Source of the DNA: an uncultured Pelagibacteraceae bacterium
GTDB taxonomy: Bacteria; Pseudomonadota; Alphaproteobacteria; Pelagibacterales; Pelagibacteraceae
NCBI GenBank assembly: GCA_902574035.1
Contig: CACGMC010000004.1
Coordinates: 39,903 to 103,902, forward strand
Length of the DNA: 64,000 bases
Direction: 5' to 3'
In this document: piece after piece, positions 35,544 to 42,380 of the stretch
Layout of the letters: each line of letters begins with the position of its first letter
Position numbering within the stretch: position 1 is the stretch's first letter
Position numbers and translations under genes: made by a program
Notes under the pieces: generated by a model
Told to the model about the DNA's origin: nothing
Database searches by the model: none
What the model saw: only the letters and a program-made list of their open reading frames with translations

Positions 35544-37077
35544 TTTTTATGTTATAATTGTAAAAATTTTGGTTTTAACATTTTTTTTTATACCAAAATC
35601 TTTTTCAGAAGATTTGGGCGGAGATGTATGTGAAAATTTCAGACAAGAATTATTACAAAATAATTCCAAGTATCAGTTATCTTTTTATCCTAGTCCAGAC
35701 TCAACACTTAATCTTGGTTTTGAAGTTAATGTGATATGGAATAAAAATAAAAATAGATATGTGGTAGATAGAAGTAAAGAAAATTATTTAATAGTAGGTA
35801 GAATAACAAGACAAAGTGCTATTGGAATGGTCACACCAGGAGATGAAATTATTTCAATAAATGGTTTACTAACTAATAGTGAAAAATTTATAGAACGACC
35901 TGCTATAATTTTGTCAATTATGAGGGAAGATTATAATGAAAAAAAAGAAACTAAATTTTTATTGAGAGATAAAGAGGGAGAAGTATATACATTTAGTGAT
36001 ATTCCAACTGAACACTTACAAAATGAAAATATAATTGCGATTAATATTGGATCTATTACAGATATAAATGAAAAAAAAAGTGAGTTTAGCGCTGTTTTGA
36101 ATAAAAGTTTAAAATTCCGTTATCAGCCTGGCGATGGTATACAGAGAGTTGCGCTTAATGAATTAGTGACTGACGACGGCCTTTATATTAATTGTAGTTT
36201 CAGTGAATTAGAATGGAAAGAAGTAAACAATTTAGATCCAGATCAAGATATTCGTTATTATAATCTGATAGATTTTGATAAGAACAAAAATGAAAAAAAA
36301 TATAAACCTATCATTCTTAATGATACTGAAGGTAAAATTACTAAAAATTCGCAAGTGGAATTTCAGGCTCAGGAGAAAGGGATATATACATTTGCGAATG
36401 AATTTAATTTGATGTCTTTTCCATTTGATAAGCAAGTGCTTAGAATTACTGTTTACAATTCTGACGCAATGCTCGATGAAACGATAATTATGCCCGGTGA
36501 ATATAATTTAAAGCTGCTTAATGACTTCGCTAAGAAAGGGAATATATCACCTGGATGGAAAATTAAAGATGTAGCAGTATTAGATGATTACAGTTTAGAT
36601 CCAACTACAGGTTCTGCCTATTCAGCTTTACATATAGATATTCATGTTGAAAGAGAAGTCGGATATTACTTGTTTAAGATAATCTTTCCAATAATTTTAA
36701 TCCTAATGGTTTGTTGGTCAGTTTCTTGGATTAATCCAAGAGAGCTAGAGTCTAGATTAACAATTACGGTTGTTTGTTTACTTTCCTTGATTGCATATAA
36801 TTTTGTGATCGACTCTGAGTTACCAAAATTAAATTATCTTACAGTTTTAGATATGATAATTTTAACTTCTTATATTTTTGCGACTATACCAAATTTTTTA
36901 AGCATAGCCGTATTTAGATTGCAAAAAACTAATCCAAGTTTATGTCTATTAGTAGAAGAAAAAAGTAAAAAATATGGTGCTTTATCTTATATTTTAATAA
37001 TTTTATTTATAATTTTAATCAATATTAATTTAAGTCCAAATCACACTGGAGCTTTATTTTCTTGGGCGGTGCTTTAA
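35527..37077 (+). CDS. Pentameric ligand-gated ion channel homologue with N-terminal PDZ domain
   Basis: 516-518 aa. A signal peptide (to about residue 30) is followed by a PDZ-like domain (about 65-165; YLIVGRITRQSAIGMVTPGD then EIISINGLL), a beta-rich extracellular ligand-binding domain (about 170-378) with the prokaryotic Cys-loop equivalent SFPFDKQVLRITVY at 299-312 (no Cys pair), and four membrane helices: M1 KIIFPIILILMVCWSVSW, M2 LESRLTITVVCLLSLIAYNF, M3 near 440-462, M4 near 487-503. DSELPKLNYLT between M2 and M3 matches GLIC-like channels. Glu410 falls at -2', as in cation-selective GLIC. ATG at 35527 has AAAGG at 7 nt; ATG at 35521 is too close to it. Overlaps PrsW by 17 nt. Confidence 0.9.
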   Translation: MKRKFSFYVIIVKILVLTFFFIPKSFSEDLGGDVCENFRQELLQNNSKYQLSFYPSPDSTLNLGFEVNVIWNKNKNRYVVDRSKENYLIVGRITRQSAIGMVTPGDEIISINGLLTNSEKFIERPAIILSIMREDYNEKKETKFLLRDKEGEVYTFSDIPTEHLQNENIIAINIGSITDINEKKSEFSAVLNKSLKFRYQPGDGIQRVALNELVTDDGLYINCSFSELEWKEVNNLDPDQDIRYYNLIDFDKNKNEKKYKPIILNDTEGKITKNSQVEFQAQEKGIYTFANEFNLMSFPFDKQVLRITVYNSDAMLDETIIMPGEYNLKLLNDFAKKGNISPGWKIKDVAVLDDYSLDPTTGSAYSALHIDIHVEREVGYYLFKIIFPIILILMVCWSVSWINPRELESRLTITVVCLLSLIAYNFVIDSELPKLNYLTVLDMIILTSYIFATIPNFLSIAVFRLQKTNPSLCLLVEEKSKKYGALSYILIILFIILININLSPNHTGALFSWAVL

Positions 37078-37141
37078 ATTCTGTCCATTTTTGATCAATA
37101 CTCTACACATTAAAATTTTTTAAAAATAATTACATCTATAT

Positions 37142-37161
37142 CGTAAGGCAAAAAGCCTTGC
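37142..37161 (+). promoter_or_regulatory. Leader hairpin before small ORF
   Basis: CGTAAGGCAAAAAGCCTTGCG is an inverted repeat (AAGGC/GCCTT core with flanking CG/CG) directly upstream of the ribosome binding site GGAAAGG of the 46-aa ORF. It may stabilise the mRNA or limit translation. No T-run follows it, so it is not a terminator. Confidence 0.4.
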
Positions 37162-37174
37162 GGAAAGGTAAAAG

Positions 37175-37315
37175 ATGACACTAAAACAATATATTATAGC
37201 TGGAGTAATCGAGCAAATAATAATGTTCACAATTATTCTTCCAGCTACTGGATGGTGGTTTAGCTTCTTTGCTTTAACGGCTGTCTGGAATCTTGTAGCA
37301 GGAAGTTTCAGATAA
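37175..37315 (+). CDS. 46-aa small membrane protein
   Basis: ATG at 37175 follows GGAAAGG at a good distance. The 46-aa product begins MTLKQYIIAGVIEQIIMF and has two hydrophobic stretches separated by PATGWWF, ending in NLVAGSFR; a hairpin of two short membrane helices. It follows the ion channel gene by 97 nt and is followed by a perfect terminator hairpin, giving a short self-contained transcript. Family not recognised, but strong signals on both sides support it. Confidence 0.6.
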   Translation: MTLKQYIIAGVIEQIIMFTIILPATGWWFSFFALTAVWNLVAGSFR

Positions 37316-37322
37316 AGTTTAG

Positions 37323-37350
37323 TGTTGGCCCTAATTAATTAGGGCCAACA
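37323..37350. terminator. Bidirectional terminator hairpin
   Basis: TGTTGGCCCTAA (37323-37334) and TTAGGGCCAACA (37339-37350) form a perfect 12-bp stem with a TTAA loop between the 46-aa ORF (plus) and the 49-aa ORF (minus). T-tracts are weak on both sides, but the position between convergent genes fits termination. Confidence 0.7.
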
Positions 37351-37355
37351 TAGAA

Positions 37356-37505
37356 TTATCTTTTTGGCCTAATTTTTGTAATTGCACAGTCCTTACATTT
37401 AACTGTTTCTGTTGATCCCGCTGCCCCGAAACCATATTTTGTGTCAATAATATCGTATCTATGAATTCCAATATAGCAGAACCATCTGTAAATCTGCTTT
37501 AACAT
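37356..37505 (-). CDS. 49-aa Cys-containing basic small protein
   Basis: ATG at 37505 lies 6 nt past the TRAP permease stop on the same strand and opens 49 codons. The product begins MLKQIYRWFCYIGIHRYD, has KYGFGAAGSTETVKCKDC and ends in a basic tail KIRPKR. The CxxC pair plus the single Cys10 resemble a partial zinc ribbon as in small DUF1660-type proteins. The conserved look of the aromatic/His N-terminus and coupling to the permease gene support it; function unknown. Confidence 0.55.
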   Translation of the reverse strand: MLKQIYRWFCYIGIHRYDIIDTKYGFGAAGSTETVKCKDCAITKIRPKR

Positions 37506-37511
37506 AATTAC

Positions 37512-39839
37512 TCACTCTTGTTTTCGCCTATAATTATTATACCCAAAAATTAATAATAATAAAAATGAAAATGGGTAAACGATTGCTTTATTGGGTCTAT
37601 CAGGATTTTCAATTTTAAAATTACTTATGATATCTCCCATTTGTATTCCTGATTTTTTAGCCTCACCTTTCCAATTCAATTTGTCTACTATTAATTGTTC
37701 ATTTAGTTCAGACAAAGTCACCCCATATTTTTCTAGATTATACTCATTTTCAAATTTTCCTCTATCAATCACGAATAGCTTGTATCTTTCACCATACTCA
37801 GTAATTCTAGTCACCTTAATGTGAACTTCTTTTGCAGGGTCAAAGGAAAGATCTTGAATATTTTTGGCTATAAGTTTCTGCTCATTAAACTTTGGATAGA
37901 ATTTACTTAAAACATAATCTGGGGCTAGAAAGGATATGGATATTATTAAGAATGCTATAATTTCATACCATTTTAATCTATTTATAAACCATTGCTGAGT
38001 TGCAGCAGTAAAAACTAAAATTCCAATTAAGGATGTAATTATCACTATTAATGCTTGCCAAAAATTATCTACACCGATCAGTAAAAGTTCATGATTAAAT
38101 AAAAAAACAAGAGGCAAAATACCTGTTCTTAAACTGTACCAAATAGCTTGCAGACCGGTTCTGAGAGGGTCACCTCCAGAAATTGCTGCTGCTGCATACG
38201 ACGCCAAACCAACCGGCGGCGTAACATCAGCCATTAAACCGAAATAAAATACGAACAAATGAACAGCAATCAGAGGAAAAATATAACCAGATGCATTTCC
38301 AACATCGACAAGTACTGTTGCCATGAGCGAAGCCACAACAACATAATTCGCTGTAGTTGGAAGACCCATACCAAGTAATAAACAAAGTATAATCGTGAGT
38401 AAAATTAGTATGATTACATTGTCTCTAGCTATTGTTTCTATGACTATAATTAGATTTGTACTTAAACCTGTTGAACCTACCGCTCCAACTATTATACCTG
38501 CTGTTGCTATTGCAATACCAACTCCAACCATATTGATTGCACCCTTTTGAAGCCCAACAATTGTTTGATTGTACCAGTCAGTTAGACCAGTTTTAAAGTC
38601 CGGATTCTTTATTACACGATTTATTAAATTTACTATGATTAAAGATAAAGTTGCATAAAAAATTGAGAATCCTGCTGTATATCTCATATAAACAAGTAAA
38701 AAAATTAGGACGAAAATTGGTATTAAAAAATGTAAACCAGAAAGAAAAGTTTTCTTTAAATGAGGAACGTCTGCATCATCCATTCCTTTAAGACCTAATT
38801 TTAATGCCTCCAAATGAGATATATAAAACAGGGCAATATATGAAATTACTGCAGGTAAGAAAGCGTGTTTAACTACTTCAAAATAAGTAACACCGATAAA
38901 ACTTGCCATAACAAAAGCGGCTGCACCCATTACTGGTGGCATTATTTGACCATTCACTGAGGATGAGACTTCTATTGCTCCAGCTTTCTCTTGTGAGAAA
39001 CCAGTTTTTTTCATAATTGGAATTGTAAATGTTCCAGTAGTAACTGTGTTTGCAATCGAAGATCCAGAGATCATTCCTGTCATTCCTGAACCAAGAATCG
39101 CGGCTTTTGCTGGACCTCCTCGCATTTTACCAACCATTGCAAAAGCTAAGTCTAAAAAATATTTTCCACCACCAGCGGTTTCTAATAATGCTCCAAATAA
39201 AACAAACAAAAAGATAAAATCAACTGAAACACCGATTGGAATTCCAAATATCGCCTCTTGGTCAAACCATTGAAAACCTACTAATCTTTTTAGAGAAAGG
39301 CCACCGTGAGAAATTATATCTGGTGCATATTTTCCAAAATATGAAAACAGTAGAAAACAAATTGCTATAATAACTAGAGGCAAACCTATAGCTCTTCTTG
39401 TAGCTTCTAATAATATTAAAATACCAAAAGTACCAATAATTAATTCAACGGGAACTTTAAAGCCAAATATTTCTTTTACTAATAATATCCCTCCCCTATT
39501 AACCAAATCATCATAAAAAAAATAGATGTAGAGACAACAAAATGCTGCGACCAGACTTATTAAAATATCTAAAAAGGAAATTTTTTTTTCCCTTGCAATT
39601 GGAAATATAAGAAATGTTAGTGTTAGCGCAAATCCTAAATGAATTGCTCTTGCTGGCAAACCCTTGAACATGCCAAAATTAAACCAAAACGGAAATGGAG
39701 AAGCATACCAAAGTTGAAATAAAGTCCAAATAATTGCTATCCCCATAACAATCTTTAAATGAAAACCAGATAAATTTTTAGTCGGAGAGATATCTTCGCT
39801 AATTTTTTGTTTAATACTATCTTTTATATTTTGACTCAT
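37512..39839 (-). CDS. TRAP transporter fused permease (4TM-12TM), TAXI type
   Basis: 775 aa with many membrane helices. Fused small and large TRAP membrane subunits are evident: the DctM-like core contains FGALLETAGGGKYFLDLAF, GSGMTGMISGSSIANTVTTG, QIMPPVMGAAAFVMA and LGMGLPTTANYVVVAS, the strongest family markers. The C-terminus (about 640-750) is a soluble DUF3394-like extension with a final membrane helix. It moves a carboxylate-type solute with Na+ or H+, fed by the periplasmic TAXI protein encoded upstream. The substrate is unknown. Confidence 0.95.
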   Translation of the reverse strand: MSQNIKDSIKQKISEDISPTKNLSGFHLKIVMGIAIIWTLFQLWYASPFPFWFNFGMFKGLPARAIHLGFALTLTFLIFPIAREKKISFLDILISLVAAFCCLYIYFFYDDLVNRGGILLVKEIFGFKVPVELIIGTFGILILLEATRRAIGLPLVIIAICFLLFSYFGKYAPDIISHGGLSLKRLVGFQWFDQEAIFGIPIGVSVDFIFLFVLFGALLETAGGGKYFLDLAFAMVGKMRGGPAKAAILGSGMTGMISGSSIANTVTTGTFTIPIMKKTGFSQEKAGAIEVSSSVNGQIMPPVMGAAAFVMASFIGVTYFEVVKHAFLPAVISYIALFYISHLEALKLGLKGMDDADVPHLKKTFLSGLHFLIPIFVLIFLLVYMRYTAGFSIFYATLSLIIVNLINRVIKNPDFKTGLTDWYNQTIVGLQKGAINMVGVGIAIATAGIIVGAVGSTGLSTNLIIVIETIARDNVIILILLTIILCLLLGMGLPTTANYVVVASLMATVLVDVGNASGYIFPLIAVHLFVFYFGLMADVTPPVGLASYAAAAISGGDPLRTGLQAIWYSLRTGILPLVFLFNHELLLIGVDNFWQALIVIITSLIGILVFTAATQQWFINRLKWYEIIAFLIISISFLAPDYVLSKFYPKFNEQKLIAKNIQDLSFDPAKEVHIKVTRITEYGERYKLFVIDRGKFENEYNLEKYGVTLSELNEQLIVDKLNWKGEAKKSGIQMGDIISNFKIENPDRPNKAIVYPFSFLLLLIFGYNNYRRKQE

Positions 39840-39861
39840 TAACGAGAAGATACAATATTAT

Positions 39862-39894
39862 AAAAAAAAGGCCCAAAAAATATTGGGCCTTTTT
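39862..39894 (-). terminator. Terminator between TRAP binding-protein and permease genes
   Basis: AAAAAGGCCCAA and TTGGGCCTTTTT form a stem of about 11 bp with flanking A and T runs, so it can terminate in either direction. It lies in the 75-nt gap between the solute-binding protein gene (upstream on the minus strand) and the permease gene. Partial read-through would give much more binding protein than permease. Confidence 0.8.
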
Positions 39895-39914
39895 AAATTA
39901 ATTATGAAGTAAGA

Positions 39915-40910
39915 TTACATTAATCCAGCTTCCTTATAATACTTAATTGCCCCTGGATGTAATGGAGCTGATAAACCATCAGCTATCATATTTTTCTTTT
40001 CAAGAGGTCCAAAAGCAGGATGTTGAGCTCTGAAATCATCAAAGTTTTCCATTACCGCTTTTGTAACTAAGTATACTAACTCTTCAGAAACATTTGCGCT
40101 TGTAACAACTGTAGCTTTAACACCGAAAGTTGTAGCGTCTTTTTTCTGATTTGAGTAAGTACCTGCTGGAATTATAGCTTTGGCATAATAGTCAGCTCCG
40201 TCAATTAAACCTTGAACTGGTGCTCCAGTTAAATTAATTGGGCTAGCTTTTGCTTTACAAGTTGCTGCTTGCTCCATAGCACCATTAGGAAACCCAACTG
40301 AATATCCGAATGCATCTATTTTACCGTCGCAAAGAGCTTTTACTTGTTCAGAAGAAGTGAGTTCTGTAGTTGCTTTGAACATGCTCATGTCTGCTCCCAT
40401 AGCTTTCATCAGCTCTTCCATAGTTCCTCTTTGACCAGAACCTGGGTTACCAATGTTTACTGTTTTTCCTTTTAAGCCTTTAAAATCTTTGATCTTAGAT
40501 TTTTTACTTGCCCAAATTTGGAAAGGTTCGTTGTGAACAGAAAATACAGCTCTTAAATCACCGAACTGTTTTCCTTCCCACTTGCTTGAACCATTGTAAG
40601 CATGAAACTGCCAATCAGATTGAGCCACACCAAATTGAAATTCGCCATCTTTAATTTGGCCAATATTATAATTTGATCCACCTGTTGAAGGTGCAGTACA
40701 TCTGTAAGCTTTAGCTGTACCTTTTTTTCTACCATGCTCAGCACTTATTGCTGATTTGTGTAACATTTTGCATATAGCGTTACCGGTTTGGAAATAAACT
40801 CCAGTAGGTCCGCCTGTTCCTATAGTAAAGAATTCTGCTGCTTTAGCGATTGGATTCGTAAAAGCGAACATCACTAAAAACGCTGAAATCAATGACATTA
40901 GTTTTTTCAT
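39915..40910 (-). CDS. TAXI family TRAP transporter solute-binding protein
   Basis: 331 aa with a signal peptide (MKKLMSLISAFLVMFAFTNP...AKA) followed by FFTIGTGGPTGVYFQTGNAI, the TAXI family N-terminal signature, and VNIGNPGSGQRGTMEELM near residue 155. It binds a solute in the periplasm and delivers it to the fused permease. Family members bind glutamate, 2-oxoglutarate or other carboxylates; specificity here is unknown. It has its own promoter candidate and a terminator behind it. Confidence 0.95.
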   Translation of the reverse strand: MKKLMSLISAFLVMFAFTNPIAKAAEFFTIGTGGPTGVYFQTGNAICKMLHKSAISAEHGRKKGTAKAYRCTAPSTGGSNYNIGQIKDGEFQFGVAQSDWQFHAYNGSSKWEGKQFGDLRAVFSVHNEPFQIWASKKSKIKDFKGLKGKTVNIGNPGSGQRGTMEELMKAMGADMSMFKATTELTSSEQVKALCDGKIDAFGYSVGFPNGAMEQAATCKAKASPINLTGAPVQGLIDGADYYAKAIIPAGTYSNQKKDATTFGVKATVVTSANVSEELVYLVTKAVMENFDDFRAQHPAFGPLEKKNMIADGLSAPLHPGAIKYYKEAGLM

Positions 40911-40937
40911 ATGTACCCCCGTTTGTTATTAATGATA

Positions 40938-40966
40938 ATTTAACTATGGATAAAGGTTGAGGTCAA
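40938..40966 (-). promoter_or_regulatory. Sigma-70 promoter candidate for the TAXI binding-protein gene
   Basis: On the minus strand TTGACC (40961-40966), 17-bp spacer, TTAAAT (40938-40943). Initiation would be near 40931, about 20 nt before the ATG at 40910, with the G-rich GGGGG site between. The strong -35 and ideal spacing fit a highly expressed binding protein. Confidence 0.55.
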
Positions 40967-40975
40967 AGAGAATCT

Positions 40976-42244
40976 TTATAAATTTTTAGCCCAATTTGAT
41001 AATTTTTGCACGCCTTCAACCACATTTGGTGCGTACTTTTCAATAATTTTATCGCTTAGCAGCTTTCCATTAATATCTGCTTTTAAAAATTCATTTCCAT
41101 CAAAATCTATATAACATAATCTTGTAAGTAATCTTTTTGGATTAAAACCAAAATCTGAGGCCGGTAACATAGCGACACCAGTTTCTTTTAATACTGTTTC
41201 ACATAAGTGAGTAGAGCTCTTAAATTTTTTATTAAGAAACTCCGGCATTAAATAAAAAGCTCCTTGAGGTTGATTAATTAAAACTTTGTTAGATTTTAAA
41301 TTATTATAAACATAATAACCGACTGATCGTAAAATATTTAGTGTTTTACTTTTATATTCTTTAAAATCTTCTTCATATGCTTGTACAGCTGCATATTGAG
41401 CAGGGGTGTTCACTGTAGAATATGACTCGCTGGCTAATGTTACGATGGTCTTAAGAAAATTCGAAAGCTTTTTAGGAACAGCAAAAAACCCTACTCTCCA
41501 ACCACCTGCTCCACACCATTTACTTAATCCGCCACTTATAAATGTTCCATCAGGATAATATTTTGAAATAGAGTCATATTTATTACAAAAAGTTAAATCA
41601 GTATATATTTCATCTGATAAGACCAAAAGCTTATATTTTTTTGCAACTGCTGCTAGCTCAGTCAAATTACTACAAGTTGTTCCTGACGGGTTATTGGGAG
41701 AATTTAATATGAATATCAGATTCTTCTTATTAAGAGACTTTATTTTTTTTTCAAGCTGTGTTGCAGTTGGAAACCAATTGTTTTCTCTTGTAGTTTCAAT
41801 CCAATGTACTTTATTTCTACCGATAATAGCTTGAGGTTCATATGATACCCAACTTGGTGCTGAAAGAATTATTTCACCATTAAATGCAACATGCATTAAC
41901 AGCATCGCTTCTTTTGAACCAGGAGTGATAAGAATATTTTCTGTTGGATATAAATTTCCGGTTTTTTTCTCGATATATTTAGAAATTGATTCTCTTAGCT
42001 TTACAAGACCTTGGATTGGTAAATACTCTTTTCTGTGAGCATTTTCTTTTAATTTTGTTACTATGCTTTCAGGAACAGGAAATGGAGATTGTCCAAAACC
42101 AAAACTATAAACTTTTTTTCCTTTAGAAATAAGTTCTTTTGACTTTTCATTGATTACTAAAGTTGAGGAGGGTTTTAGTTTTAAAATACTTTTCTTCGTA
42201 TAATTCTTCATAATAGCTTTAATTGAAAAGCTATCAGTCACCAT
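40976..42244 (-). CDS. Class I/II PLP-dependent aminotransferase
   Basis: 422 aa of aspartate-aminotransferase fold type I. LINSPNNPSGTTCSN-like ILNSPNNPSGTTCS near residue 186, VLSDEIYTDLTF near 213, and the PLP lysine in SGGLSKWCGAGGWRVGFF near 243. GGAG at 7 nt before the ATG at 42244 supports this start. It lies upstream of the TAXI-TRAP genes on the same strand with 65 nt between, hinting that the transported solute may be an amino or keto acid metabolised by it (inference). Exact amino donor unknown. Confidence 0.88.
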   Translation of the reverse strand: MVTDSFSIKAIMKNYTKKSILKLKPSSTLVINEKSKELISKGKKVYSFGFGQSPFPVPESIVTKLKENAHRKEYLPIQGLVKLRESISKYIEKKTGNLYPTENILITPGSKEAMLLMHVAFNGEIILSAPSWVSYEPQAIIGRNKVHWIETTRENNWFPTATQLEKKIKSLNKKNLIFILNSPNNPSGTTCSNLTELAAVAKKYKLLVLSDEIYTDLTFCNKYDSISKYYPDGTFISGGLSKWCGAGGWRVGFFAVPKKLSNFLKTIVTLASESYSTVNTPAQYAAVQAYEEDFKEYKSKTLNILRSVGYYVYNNLKSNKVLINQPQGAFYLMPEFLNKKFKSSTHLCETVLKETGVAMLPASDFGFNPKRLLTRLCYIDFDGNEFLKADINGKLLSDKIIEKYAPNVVEGVQKLSNWAKNL

Positions 42245-42292
42245 ACGGGGACTCCATGATTCAAGTCAATTAAAACTTTAAGACAAGAACAT

Positions 42293-42321
42293 TTGACAAA
42301 TTGATTCGGTCATGTTTTAAT
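42293..42321 (+). promoter_or_regulatory. Sigma-70 promoter candidate for the helicase operon
   Basis: TTGACA (42293-42298), 17-bp spacer, TTTAAT (42316-42321). A perfect -35 with ideal spacing. Initiation near 42328 would give a leader of about 50 nt before the ATG at 42381. Confidence 0.6.
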
Positions 42322-42380
42322 CTTATTTTGTTCTCAAAGGCGACCTATATATAGTATAAATAATTTAATCAGACACAATT

